Shown: piece after piece, positions 43,907 through 53,064 of the stretch | How the letters are laid out: every line of letters begins with the position of its first letter | Numbering within the stretch: the first letter of the stretch is position 1 | Source: Natrinema versiforme | Lineage (GTDB): Archaea; Halobacteriota; Halobacteria; Halobacteriales; Natrialbaceae | Assembly (NCBI RefSeq): GCF_005576615.1 | Contig: NZ_CP040330.1 | Location: forward strand, 558,001 to 622,000 | Direction: 5' to 3' | DNA: 64,000 nucleotides | Translations under genes and position numbers: made by a program | Notes under the pieces: generated by a model | Database searches by the model: none | The model's input: the letters and a program-made list of their open reading frames with translations, nothing else | What the model was told of the DNA's origin: nothing

Positions 43907-44806
43907 CTACTCGCGGCGCGGGACCTCGTGGCGACCGAACCCGTACCGGAGCCGGTTCGCGAGCCGCCGCGAGAACCGGCCGTCGTCGGCCCGTGAGCCG
44001 AACCGTTCGGAGAGCGCGGTGTAGATCAGCGGCAGCGGCACCTCCTGCTCGAGCGCCTCCTGGACGGTCCACGTCCCCGTCGATCCACCTTCGATGCGGT
44101 CGGCGACGGTGCCCAAGTCGTTGCCCTCCTCGCGGAACGCCTCCTCGCAGAGTTCGAGCAGCCACGACCGGATCACGGCGCCGTTGTTCCAGACCGAGGC
44201 CACGCTCTCGAGGTCGAGGTCGTACCGGCCCTCGTGGAGGAGTTCGAACCCCTCGCCGTAGGTCTGCATCAGGGCGTACTCGACGCCGTTGTGGATCATC
44301 TTGACGTAGTGGCCCGAACCGGCGGCCCCCATCCGCTCGTGGCCGTCGGGACCGGTCGCGACGGCGTCGAAGACCGGCTCGAGTTCGTCGTAGGCCCACT
44401 GGGGGCCGCCGACCATCAGGGAAAAGCCCAGCTCGGCACCGGCGGGGCCGCCGGAGGTGCCACAATCGAGGTACGCCGCGGGACAGGACTCGGCGCGGCG
44501 CACGGAGTCCTCGAAGTAGGAGTTCCCGCCGTCGACGACGATATCGTCGCCGTCGAGGTGGTCCGCGAGTTCCTCGAGCGTGACATCGACCGCCTCGCCG
44601 GCGGGGACCATCAGCCAGATGCGCTTGTCCGATCCCAGCCGGTCGACGAGGTCGTCGATCGAGGCGGCGGGGTCAGCGCCGGCGTCGGCCGCCGTCGCGA
44701 CGGCTTCCTCGTCCAAGTCGAAGGCGACGACGTCGTGGCCCGCCGCGAGGGTCCGCTCGACGACGATCTGTCCCATCCGTCCGAGTCCGATCAGGCCCAG
44801 TTGCAT
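43907..44806 (-). CDS. gnd: 6-phosphogluconate dehydrogenase, decarboxylating (short type)
   Basis: 299 residues. Seen: the Rossmann start MQLGLIGLGRMGQIV, VDGGNSYFEDSVRR, the substrate loop LDCGTSGGPAGAE and the catalytic lysine in GHYVKMIHNGVEYALMQ. The length fits the short form (GndA-like) used in haloarchaeal oxidative pentose phosphate metabolism, converting 6-phosphogluconate to ribulose-5-phosphate with NAD(P)+. The C-terminal helix ends RHEVPRRE. Single gene near the origin. Confidence 0.94.
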   Translation of the reverse strand: MQLGLIGLGRMGQIVVERTLAAGHDVVAFDLDEEAVATAADAGADPAASIDDLVDRLGSDKRIWLMVPAGEAVDVTLEELADHLDGDDIVVDGGNSYFEDSVRRAESCPAAYLDCGTSGGPAGAELGFSLMVGGPQWAYDELEPVFDAVATGPDGHERMGAAGSGHYVKMIHNGVEYALMQTYGEGFELLHEGRYDLDLESVASVWNNGAVIRSWLLELCEEAFREEGNDLGTVADRIEGGSTGTWTVQEALEQEVPLPLIYTALSERFGSRADDGRFSRRLANRLRYGFGRHEVPRRE

Positions 44807-44917
44807 GGATAGGCGTCGGCCGGCCGCTGTGGTAGTGGTTGCGGTTCCGCGGCGAACGCGACCGCTATGGGAGATCGGCGGGCCGGTCAGCTGTGTGATG
44901 TCTGTCGGCCGGTCGAG

Positions 44918-46810
44918 TCACGTCGCGTCCACCGCGTCGGCCACCTCCGACGGGGCGGCCTCGAGGACGATTTCGACGCGGCTGCCGCCCAGTTCGGACG
45001 CCGAAAACGAGATGGAGCCGCCGTAGCTATCGACCATCCAGCGGACGAGCCAGAGGCCGAGCCCGCTGCTGTGGGTGAGCTGCGTGATGTCGCTCTCGCC
45101 GGTGATAACGTCGATCTCGGCGGGCGGGATCCCGGGACCGTCGTCGGCGATCGAGAGCCGGACCCGATCGCGCTCGCGATCGGCCGAAATTTCGACGGTC
45201 GGTGCCGGTCCCGCGTGTCGAACCGCGTTCTCGAGGAGGTTGTCGACGACGAGTCCCAGTCCCGCGTCGGCCCAGGCCCGACAGTCGCCAGTCGTCGAGA
45301 CGGAGACGGTCGCGGCTTCGTCCTCGACGGCAGCGACGGCGTCCGCCGCGACTGCGCCGACGTCGACCGGCCGCAGGTCGTCGTCCCGGTCGAGCGCGTC
45401 TTGGATGGCCCGGGTCTTCTCGCTGGTGCGGGCGAGATCGGTCGCGGTCTCCCGGAGCGTGCCGGCGGCGTCCGTGAGATCGCCGTCCTCGAGTCGCTCG
45501 CGGAGGAGTTCGGCGTAGCCGATGACGACGGTGAGATCGTTCCGGAGGTTGTGCCGGAGGACGCGGTTGAGCACCTGCAGGTACTGCTCGCGCTCCTTGC
45601 GCCGGGTGATGTCCCTGACGACGCTGACCGCGCCGCGGAACGTTTCGTTCTCGATCTCGTCCGCATCGCGGGGTAACAGCGAGCACTCGATCTCGACCGG
45701 AAACTGCTCGCCGTCGGCGGTCGCGTAGGTGGCCTCGAAGGCGCCGCTCTCTTTCTGGGGCTCCTCGAGCAACTCTTCGACGTGTTCGACCGCGCGATCG
45801 TACGAGTCGTCCTCGAAGATGAGAGGGACGGGTTCGCCGATGAGTTCCTCGCGGTCGTATCCCAGCCGCTCGGCGAGGGGGTCGGTCACCAGCGTCAGCC
45901 GGGCGTCTCCGTTGACCGCGTACACCATCCCCTCGACAGTCTCGAGGACCCGTTCGTGCCGGCGAAGCTCCTCGCCGCGATCGGTTCGCTCGAGCGCGGC
46001 GGCCGCGCTGGCCGTCAGCAGTCGTGCGAGCCGGACGTGGCGGTCGTCGAACGTATCGCTGACCGGTGACCCGACGTTGAGGAGTCCGTGGTCGCCGATC
46101 GGGACGCACATCATCTCGGGGAGCCGTTCGTACTCGTCTGCCCGGCCGGTCCGGACGTCCGCGAAGATGATCGGCTCACGGCGGCGGAACGCCTCGCCCA
46201 TATCGCTGTCGCGAATCTCGACTCGTTCTCGCTCGTCGAACAGCTGGTTGAGGGCGTCGGAGGCGGCCGTCAGGGCCAACTCCTCCGTTTCCGGATCGTG
46301 GAGGCGAACGGTGACCATGTCGAACCCGAGGACGCGCTCGGCGGCGTCGACGACGATGTCCGCGACGGCCGCGCGCGACTCACAGGAGAACAGCGCCCGC
46401 GTCGCCTCGAGCAGTTCGGCCTCTCGCTCGTGGCGCTCGGTGGTGTCGGTCGCGGATCCGTGGCCGGCCGAGACGGCCGCGATACGATCGACGAGCGTCT
46501 CGTCGGTCCCGCGGACGAAATACTCCGTCGCCCCCGCACGCGTCGCGGCCGCCGCGGCGGTCCCGTCAGGCACTGCCGTCACGTAGATGATCGGTACCGC
46601 CGGCGCTCGCTCGCGTACCGCAGCGACGGTCCCGACGCGGTCGGCGTCGGTCGCGTCGATGACCACGCAGTCGACGGCGGCCGTTTCGAGACGGGCGATG
46701 GCCGCCGCTCGATCCGCCGGCGCGGCGACATCGAACGCGGCTCTCTCGAGATCGCGTGGCGGCGTCGCCCCGTCTCCGACGAAGACGACGTGCTGTTCGG
46801 TTCCGGTCAC
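44918..46810 (-). CDS. Sensor histidine kinase (REC-like, GAF, PAS domains)
   Basis: 630 residues, all soluble. Domain order: a receiver-like N-terminus (about 1-115) with CVVIDATDAD and PIIYVTAV; a GAF domain (about 130-275) with SDMGEAFRRREPIIFAD and CVPIGDHGLLNVGS; a PAS/PAC domain (about 285-405) with YDREELIGEPVPLIFE and VVRDITRRK; a dimerisation H-box LNRVLRHNLRND with the phospho-accepting His; and an HATPase domain (N-box VVDNLLENAVRH, G1 DDGPGIPPAEID, G2 GLGLWLVRW). The REC-like part lacks an obvious full acidic triad. Target unknown; no response regulator nearby. Confidence 0.9.
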   Translation of the reverse strand: MTGTEQHVVFVGDGATPPRDLERAAFDVAAPADRAAAIARLETAAVDCVVIDATDADRVGTVAAVRERAPAVPIIYVTAVPDGTAAAAATRAGATEYFVRGTDETLVDRIAAVSAGHGSATDTTERHEREAELLEATRALFSCESRAAVADIVVDAAERVLGFDMVTVRLHDPETEELALTAASDALNQLFDERERVEIRDSDMGEAFRRREPIIFADVRTGRADEYERLPEMMCVPIGDHGLLNVGSPVSDTFDDRHVRLARLLTASAAAALERTDRGEELRRHERVLETVEGMVYAVNGDARLTLVTDPLAERLGYDREELIGEPVPLIFEDDSYDRAVEHVEELLEEPQKESGAFEATYATADGEQFPVEIECSLLPRDADEIENETFRGAVSVVRDITRRKEREQYLQVLNRVLRHNLRNDLTVVIGYAELLRERLEDGDLTDAAGTLRETATDLARTSEKTRAIQDALDRDDDLRPVDVGAVAADAVAAVEDEAATVSVSTTGDCRAWADAGLGLVVDNLLENAVRHAGPAPTVEISADRERDRVRLSIADDGPGIPPAEIDVITGESDITQLTHSSGLGLWLVRWMVDSYGGSISFSASELGGSRVEIVLEAAPSEVADAVDAT

Positions 46811-46890
46811 TGTCTATCCGACGAAAGTAGTCGTCGGTGATTACTGTTGTGGCACGCCGATACGAGGCAGACGAAAATCGACGACTGCAC

Positions 46891-47325
46891 CTACGGAATC
46901 GGTTCCTCGAGGTGAGCCCAGCCGATCGCGTCGAGCACGACGATCCGGTCGTTGTACCGGACGTAGACGCCGTTGTACTCGTCGCCGTCGGCGTCGTAAT
47001 AGGGCAGCGTCTGGCGGATACTGTCGACGACGGACCACGCGCCGTCGCGTTCGAGCGTGATATGTTCCCACTCCTCGTGTGCGCCGTGACGGATCGCCCG
47101 GTCGAGCGCTCTGCGCGCGCCGGGAATCTCGCCGAGTCGTTGTGCGGACGCGTCGACGACGATGGCGTCGTCCGGGATGTCTTCCGACTCGATGACGCGT
47201 GCGCCGAGGTTTGCCTTCGATCGTGATGTGCGGGCCGCTGACTGCTCCGAATGCAGGACGTAGCCGGCCACGGCAGCCGTCCCCACCGCGAGGAGCGACA
47301 GGGCCATGTCTTTACCCCTAATCAT
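46891..47325 (-). CDS. Haloarchaeal hypothetical protein with N-terminal membrane segment
   Basis: 144 residues: MIRGKDMALSLLAVGTAAVAGY gives one membrane anchor or signal helix, followed by a soluble alpha/beta domain (DDAIVVDASAQRLGEIPGA, WEHITLERDGAWSVVDSIRQTLPYY, NDRIVVLDAIGW). No recognised family. It lies 80 bp past the sensor kinase start, on the same strand. Confidence 0.6.
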   Translation of the reverse strand: MIRGKDMALSLLAVGTAAVAGYVLHSEQSAARTSRSKANLGARVIESEDIPDDAIVVDASAQRLGEIPGARRALDRAIRHGAHEEWEHITLERDGAWSVVDSIRQTLPYYDADGDEYNGVYVRYNDRIVVLDAIGWAHLEEPIP

Positions 47326-47409
47326 TAGCGAGTATCTTACAGTAACTGACTAAGTATCTTTCGCAAGAATGTTCGTTACTAAGGGGTTCGTCGCCGAAAA
47401 ACCAACCGA

Positions 47410-47874
47410 CTAAAGCAGGCGGCCGACGTTGGCCGAGAGCAGGCCCGCGACGACCAACAGCCCGAGTGCGGCCACCGCTGCGGCACGGAACACCGGCAGC
47501 GCATCGCGAGCGGGTTCGCGGATCTTCTTCCCGGTGAGGCCGGCCTCGAACCGTTTCGTCCCGATTTCGACGAGCGCGGTCAGGACCAACCAGAGCGCGA
47601 CCATCGCGATCACCAGTCGGCCGTTAGTGGAGCCGAACAGCGTCTCAGTCGTGTATGTTCGGCCGGCCAGATGGCCGCCGGTGAGAAAGAGAAGGAGCGA
47701 GCTCACCCGCGAAACCGTCGTCAGTTTCCCCGAGATGACCTCGAGCGGCCGGGTCGTGTTGAACGCGCCGTCGCGTGCGAGCGGGATGACGACGGCGGCG
47801 ACGAAACAGACGCTACCGGCCCAGAGTGCGGCAAAGACCAGATGGATCGTTCTGGCGGCGAGCACGTCGACCAT
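47410..47874 (-). CDS. CopD-like four-helix membrane protein
   Basis: 154 residues with four hydrophobic segments. The first helix TIHLVFAALWAGSVCFVA carries the His and aromatic pattern of CopD/DUF2269-type proteins, and a second histidine sits in LFLTGGHLAGRTY. Such proteins bind haem or copper in some members; whether this one does is unknown. It stands as a single gene. Confidence 0.7.
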   Translation of the reverse strand: MVDVLAARTIHLVFAALWAGSVCFVAAVVIPLARDGAFNTTRPLEVISGKLTTVSRVSSLLLFLTGGHLAGRTYTTETLFGSTNGRLVIAMVALWLVLTALVEIGTKRFEAGLTGKKIREPARDALPVFRAAAVAALGLLVVAGLLSANVGRLL

Positions 47875-47962
47875 ACGGGGTCGCTCGGAGAGCGGCCGTA
47901 TCAGGGTTCCGACTTCCGACCGACTGAGAGTCCGCTCGAGACGAACGTCGAAACCCGGTCTG

Positions 47963-48517
47963 TCACTCGAGCCAGTCGGGCGTCCACGCGACCAGTCGTC
48001 GCCGGAGGAGCGCGTAGACCAGCGAGACGACCACCCCGCCGACGATCGCGGCGGTGAGCCACCCGTCGAAGACGAGCAGCGCCGGGATCGCGAGCGCGAT
48101 ACCGAGAGCGGCGTCCTCGGGCGCGCCGTCGTAGCGGATCAACCGCCGGGGGCGGAGCCACCGCCCGCGGACGTGGTCGTAGACCGCGCGCTCCGTGCGC
48201 TCGTTCCACGGGTCCATTTCCGGGCCGCCGCCGAGGGAATCGCTCGCGGCGTGGAGCCACGCGGTGACGGCGAACGCGGCGACGCCGACGGTGAGCGCTG
48301 CGGGGACGATGGTGGCGATGACGACCGCAGGAACGGCGACCGCGAGTCCGGCGACTGGAAAGTGCAGCGTCCGCCGATGCGTGAAGACGAGGTCGAAATC
48401 GGGGGCGAGCCCGCCGAGGATCGCGCCGACCGCGAGCGCGACCGCGAACTCGGGGACGACGTACGCCACCGGCGCGACGACCGCGAGCCCGGTAAACACG
48501 TGGGTCGTCGCCATCAT
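47963..48517 (-). CDS. DUF457/YdjM-like membrane-bound metal-dependent hydrolase
   Basis: 184 residues from the ATG at 48517 (ATGATG). Seen: MMATTHVFTGLAVVAP with His6, LGGLAPDFDLVFTHRRTLHF (Asp, His), and TAWLHAASDSLGGGPEMDPWNE, the three metal-ligand blocks of the inner-membrane metal-dependent hydrolase family. Four or five membrane helices. Substrate unknown. Confidence 0.85.
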   Translation of the reverse strand: MMATTHVFTGLAVVAPVAYVVPEFAVALAVGAILGGLAPDFDLVFTHRRTLHFPVAGLAVAVPAVVIATIVPAALTVGVAAFAVTAWLHAASDSLGGGPEMDPWNERTERAVYDHVRGRWLRPRRLIRYDGAPEDAALGIALAIPALLVFDGWLTAAIVGGVVVSLVYALLRRRLVAWTPDWLE

Positions 48518-48635
48518 CGGTGTCTCACTCGAGCGGAGGGTCGGGAACGGGAAAACGGTACGCGAACCGGCACGCTCGTGACGACGCCGCGTCGATCGTC
48601 GCCGCACCGACGAGGCTCACGCGAGCCGCGAGGGG

Positions 48636-49118
48636 TCACTCGACGTTCTCGCCCTGATAGCTGCCGTCGTAGAGGTCCTCGTGGTTCGCTTCCGCGAACA
48701 CCAACTGCGCGATCCGGGCCCCGCGCTCGAGTTCGATGTCGTGGTGGACCTGCAACAGGCCCTCGCCGCGGCCCTCGTAGCCCGCGTCCCAGACCGCGGT
48801 GTTGAGCATACAGGAGTTGCGCATGAGCGACGAGCGGGGGTAGACAAAGCCGATGTGGCCCTCGGGGATCTCGATTCGTTCGCCGTACCGGACGATGTAG
48901 GCACCCTCGGGCAGGTAGTAGGTGGCGGGCTCTTTCTGCTCGAGTTCCTCGAGCGGACGGGCGACCCGGTCGCCGATCTGTTTCCCGTCCCGGCCGATAC
49001 GGCCCGGTTCCAGTTGCTCGAAGACGACGTCGGCGGTGAGATCCACCCCATTTGGCTGGACCTGCGAATCGGTCGTCGGCGAGACGTGGTCGGCGACGAA
49101 GGCACCGGATCGGAACAT
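48636..49118 (-). CDS. dUTPase/dCTP deaminase family enzyme
   Basis: 160 residues from the ATG at 49118 (MFRSGAFVADHVSPTT). Seen: VQPNGVDLTADVVFEQ, GFVYPRSSLMRNSCMLNTAVWDAGYEG (catalytic core with Arg-Ser-Ser and Asp) and HHDIELERGARIAQLVF. The fold is the dCTP deaminase/dUTPase trimer. Haloarchaeal sequences of this exact type are usually annotated as dUTP diphosphatase, and the reaction cannot be settled from sequence alone. It keeps dUTP out of DNA and supplies dUMP. It is divergent from aconitase. Confidence 0.85.
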   Translation of the reverse strand: MFRSGAFVADHVSPTTDSQVQPNGVDLTADVVFEQLEPGRIGRDGKQIGDRVARPLEELEQKEPATYYLPEGAYIVRYGERIEIPEGHIGFVYPRSSLMRNSCMLNTAVWDAGYEGRGEGLLQVHHDIELERGARIAQLVFAEANHEDLYDGSYQGENVE

Positions 49119-49386
49119 GACGGTCTCTGTCCACCTAACGCCGCGGCGACGGGAAAAGCGTATCCGTTCGCGACGGCCCGACGATATGGTATCGTCCCGT
49201 ACGCCACGGGTCGCCACCGCACAGAATTATGCGAACATGTTGCAGTGGAGGCCGTATCGCCGGAACGAACGGTCACCTGCACGGCAATACTTACTCGAAC
49301 CGGACCCGTTTTGCGGGGATTGTAGCGGTCGTCCCTGACAGAAACACGCTGGATTTATCAGGACGGAAAGCCGAGTTCAGGGTGCT

Positions 49387-51357
49387 ATGGGACAGACTCT
49401 CACCGAAAAGATTCTCGACGACCACCTCGTCGAGGGCGAACTCGAGACCGGCGAGGAGATCGGGATCGAGATCGACCAGGTGCTTACTCAGGACACGACC
49501 GGGACCATGGTTTGGCTCCAGTTCGAAGCGATGGGGCTGGACGAGGTCCAGACCGAGATCGCGGCGCAGTACTGCGACCACCAGACATATCAGTTCGACT
49601 TTAAGAATACCGACGACCACCGTTTCCTGCGTTCTGCGGCCGGCAAATACGGCGCTCACTTCTCTCGACCCGGTAACGGTATCTGCCACAACGTCCACCG
49701 CGAGAACTTCGCGGCCCCCGGCAAGACGCTGCTGGGTTCGGACAGCCACACGCCCACGCCCGGCGGCCTCGGCGAACTCGCCATCGGCGCCGGCGGGATC
49801 GACGTCACCGTCGCCATGGGCGGCGCCCCCTACTACATCGAGATGCCCGAAGTCGTCAACGTCCGACTCGAGGGCGAGCTCCCCGAGTGGGCCACCGCGA
49901 AAGACGTCATCCTCGAGCTGCTCCGTCGCCTTTCCGTCAAGGGCGGCGTCGGCAAGATCCTCGAGTACACCGGTCCGGGCGTCGAAACCCTGACCGCACC
50001 CGAGCGGATGACCATCACCAACATGGGCACGGAACTCGGCGCAACGACGTCGATCTTCCCGACCGACGAGCAGACGGAGGACTACCTCCAGCGCGTCGGC
50101 CGCGGCGAGGAATACACCGAGCTCCAGCCCGACGACGACGCCGACTACGACGACGAGATCGTCGTCGACCTCTCCGACCTCGAGCCGCTGATCGCACAGC
50201 CCTCGATGCCGGACAAGGTCGTTCCCGTCAGCGAAGTCGAAGGCGAGTCCGTCGAGCAGGTCATCGTCGGCTCCTGTACGAACGGCGGCTACGAGGACAT
50301 CCTCCCCGTCGCCAAGATGCTCGAGGGTCGCGAGACCTCGATGGAAACCGACACGATCGTCGCGCCCGGCTCCAAGCAGGCCTCCGAGATGCTCGCCCGC
50401 GAGGGCTGGGTCGCGGAGATGATGGCCGCCGGCGTCAACTTCTCCGAGGCGACGTGCGGTGCCTGTATCGGCATCGGCCACGTCCCCTCCTCGGACTCTG
50501 TCTCCCTGCGAACCTTCAACCGCAACTTCGAGGGTCGCTCGGGTATCGAAGACGACAACGTCTACCTCTGCTCGCCGGAGGTCGCGGCCGCTGCGTCGCT
50601 CAAGGGCGAAATCGTCGACCCGCGTACCCTCGCCGACGAACTCGGCGACCTCGAGGCCCCCGGCGTCGAGCTCCCCGACGAGTACGACGGCTCCAAGACG
50701 GACCTCATCAGCCCCGACGAAGCCGTCGACGACGAGCTCATCAAGGGCCCGAACATCGGCGACGTCCCGCTGAAAGACCAGCTCGGATCGGACATCTCCG
50801 GTGAGGCGCTCCTGAAGATGGAGGACAACATCACGACCGACCACATCATCCCTGCGACGCAGGACATTCTGATGTACCGGTCGAACGTCCCCAAACTCAG
50901 CGAGTTCACCCTGAGCCGCGTCGACGAGACCTTCGCCGACCGCGCGCTTGAGGCCGACGGCGGCTTCCTCGTCGCCGGCGAGAACTACGGGCAGGGCTCC
51001 TCGCGAGAGCACGCCGCTCTCTGTCCGATGTACCTCGGTATCGAGGGCGTCCTCGCACAGAGCTTCGCACGCATCCACCGCGCGAACCTCTTCAACTTCG
51101 GGATCGTCCCGCTGACGATCGACGAGGACACCTACGAGAACATCGACCAGGGCGACGAGATCGAGATCGTCGACGACGTCTACGACGCCGTCACCAGCGG
51201 ACAGGAGGAGTTCACCGTCCGCGTCAACGGCGACGAGTACACGGCGACGCTTGATGCCTCCGAGCGCGAGCGCGCAATCCTCGCGGCCGGCGGCAAGCTC
51301 TCGTGGACGAAAGAGCAGGCCGAAGGCGGCAGCGGCGCGACGCCCGCTGACGACTGA
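49387..51357 (+). CDS. acnA: Aconitate hydratase
   Basis: 656 residues. Seen: HTPTPGGLGELAIGAGG (with the DSHT loop), the Fe-S ligand Cys in GSCTNGG (near residue 297) and the pair in ATCGACIGIGH (near 357 and 360). Swivel-domain motifs are ENYGQGSSREHAA and RIHRANLFNFGIVPL. It isomerises citrate to isocitrate in the TCA cycle through a [4Fe-4S] cluster. Length and domain order match the shorter archaeal/mitochondrial-like aconitase. Codons are very GC-rich and regular, as for highly expressed genes. Confidence 0.96.
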   Translation: MGQTLTEKILDDHLVEGELETGEEIGIEIDQVLTQDTTGTMVWLQFEAMGLDEVQTEIAAQYCDHQTYQFDFKNTDDHRFLRSAAGKYGAHFSRPGNGICHNVHRENFAAPGKTLLGSDSHTPTPGGLGELAIGAGGIDVTVAMGGAPYYIEMPEVVNVRLEGELPEWATAKDVILELLRRLSVKGGVGKILEYTGPGVETLTAPERMTITNMGTELGATTSIFPTDEQTEDYLQRVGRGEEYTELQPDDDADYDDEIVVDLSDLEPLIAQPSMPDKVVPVSEVEGESVEQVIVGSCTNGGYEDILPVAKMLEGRETSMETDTIVAPGSKQASEMLAREGWVAEMMAAGVNFSEATCGACIGIGHVPSSDSVSLRTFNRNFEGRSGIEDDNVYLCSPEVAAAASLKGEIVDPRTLADELGDLEAPGVELPDEYDGSKTDLISPDEAVDDELIKGPNIGDVPLKDQLGSDISGEALLKMEDNITTDHIIPATQDILMYRSNVPKLSEFTLSRVDETFADRALEADGGFLVAGENYGQGSSREHAALCPMYLGIEGVLAQSFARIHRANLFNFGIVPLTIDEDTYENIDQGDEIEIVDDVYDAVTSGQEEFTVRVNGDEYTATLDASERERAILAAGGKLSWTKEQAEGGSGATPADD

Positions 51358-51546
51358 TCGGTCTCTGACGACTCGGCTGTACGCACACTCGATTTTCATT
51401 TTTGTTCCGCCGGCGAGTGGCAACGCGCTCTCTCGCGGTCCAGCCGTCCGTCGCCGCGACCGGAATCGGCAGCCGGCGCAGTCGAAACCGGCAACGGTGG
51501 TCGGACAGCGCCATCGTCATACCGCTGGGTCCGATAGCACGACCGA

Positions 51547-52470
51547 ATGCCTGCCGGTGGACACGAGAACGCGGGCTACCGACGCCTGTTCGACAGCGAC
51601 GGGCTGACCTTCGGCGTCGGCTTCCCGCTCACGGGGGCGAACCGCTCGACGCCGACCGTCGGGGACGAACTGGGGCTCGCGAACCACGCCGAGGCGGTCG
51701 GCTTCGACGGCCTCTGGGCCCGAGACGTCCCGACCTACTGGCCGAAGTTCGGCGACGCGGGCCAGTCCTTCGACACGTGGCCGTGGCTCTCACACGTCGC
51801 CGCCCGCACCGACGAGATCGCGCTCGGCACCTCGAGCGTCGTCCTCACGCTGCGCCATCCCCTCCACGTCGCGAAGTCCGCGGCGACGGTCGACCAGCTC
51901 TCTGACGGCCGGCTCGTCCTCGGCGTCGCCTCCGGCGACCGCGACCCCGAGTACCCCGCCTTCGGCGTCGACCGCGAGGAGCGCGGCCGGCTGTTCCGCG
52001 AGTCCGTCGACGCGCTCCGAACCGTCTGGCGCGAGGAGTTCCCGGAGTGCGAGGGCCAGTGGGGCAGCCTCGAGGGCGACCTCGAGGTGGTCCCGAAGCC
52101 GACGACCGAGACGCTCCCGCTGTTGCCCACCGGCCACGCCCGCCAGTCCCGCGAGTGGATCGCTGAGCACGGCGACGGGTGGCTGTTCTACCATCTCCCG
52201 GAGTCGACCCTCGAGAGCTATCTGACCGACTGGCGCGAGGCCGCGGGCGAGAAACCGTTTGCCATCGCGGTACAGGTCGAACTGGCCGACGACCCGACGG
52301 CCGAGCCCGAACCGCTCCACCTCGGCTTCCACGCCGGCATCGAGTGGTTCCGCGACTACTTCGCCCGGCTCGCGGACTACGGCCTCGATCACGCGATTAT
52401 CGGAATCAGAAACGACGACAAAGAAGCGGCGCTGTCGACGTTCGCCGACGAGATCATCGACCAACTGTAG
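51547..52470 (+). CDS. LLM-class oxidoreductase (flavin/F420-dependent)
   Basis: 307 residues. Seen: GLTFGVGFPLTGANRS, AEAVGFDGLWARDVPTYWP, SSVVLTLRHPLHVAKSAATVDQLSDGRL with VLGVASGD, and a C-terminal barrel end with DHAIIGIRNDDK. Luciferase-like monooxygenases use FMN or F420; the SGDRDPEYPAFG loop resembles the TIGR03571 subgroup, a set of LLM proteins of unknown substrate. A cytosolic redox enzyme; reaction unknown. Confidence 0.85.
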   Translation: MPAGGHENAGYRRLFDSDGLTFGVGFPLTGANRSTPTVGDELGLANHAEAVGFDGLWARDVPTYWPKFGDAGQSFDTWPWLSHVAARTDEIALGTSSVVLTLRHPLHVAKSAATVDQLSDGRLVLGVASGDRDPEYPAFGVDREERGRLFRESVDALRTVWREEFPECEGQWGSLEGDLEVVPKPTTETLPLLPTGHARQSREWIAEHGDGWLFYHLPESTLESYLTDWREAAGEKPFAIAVQVELADDPTAEPEPLHLGFHAGIEWFRDYFARLADYGLDHAIIGIRNDDKEAALSTFADEIIDQL

Positions 52471-52541
52471 CCCGTCGCCGCTCACGAGCGACGCCAGCCG
52501 CCCTCGACGCCACTCGAGGTTGCGAGGCCGGCCCCGGCCGC

Positions 52542-52976
52542 TTACTCCTCGCTCCGGGCGCGGTCCCGTAACTGCTGTTTCTGGCGGCGTTCGGTCACGT
52601 GATCGACGCCGTCGGCCAGTTCGTCTCTGACGCGCGTCTCGAAGGCGTCGACCTCCTCGAGGAACGCTTCGGAGAACTCCTCGACGAGTTCGAACGTCCA
52701 CTGATCGCTGATCGCCCCCGCGGGGAGGTGGTCGTCCCGGAGGTCGTTCGCCCACTCCTCGTGGCCGGCCTCGCGCAGTTCGGCCTCGGCGTCGCTCATC
52801 CGGTCCATCGCGTGGCCGAGTTCGTGGTGGAACTCGAGGAGGGTGCCGTAGGCCCGGTGGACGTGCTCGATTCCCAACTGGAGTTCGTGGAGCGCCGCCT
52901 GTTCGGCGTCGCTCAGTTCGAGTTCCGCCGGGTCGGTCTCCGTCTCAGGGCCGGCGTCTGAATCGGTGTCAGTCAC
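52542..52976 (-). CDS. Halophile-specific helical acidic protein
   Basis: 144 residues from the GTG at 52976 (VTDTDSDAGPETE). Mostly charged helices: LSDAEQAALHELQLGIEHVHRAYGTLLEFHHELGHAMDRMSDAE, then ISDQWTFELVEEFSEAFLEEVD and a basic end. The HELGH string resembles a metalloprotease motif but sits in a long helix with no supporting residues, so I do not call it an enzyme. No family recognised. Confidence 0.65.
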   Translation of the reverse strand: MTDTDSDAGPETETDPAELELSDAEQAALHELQLGIEHVHRAYGTLLEFHHELGHAMDRMSDAEAELREAGHEEWANDLRDDHLPAGAISDQWTFELVEEFSEAFLEEVDAFETRVRDELADGVDHVTERRQKQQLRDRARSEE

Positions 52977-53064
52977 GCACGCGACGACCACGACGCGAGG
53001 CAAAACCGTATCCGTTGAACGTGCCGGACCGGCGGTCGCCGTCGCGCCCGCCTCGGCCGCTCGA

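Noticed and set aside
52542-52976. HELGH as a metalloprotease site in the helical acidic protein
   Set aside because: The string lies in a long charged helix with no third ligand or protease fold features.
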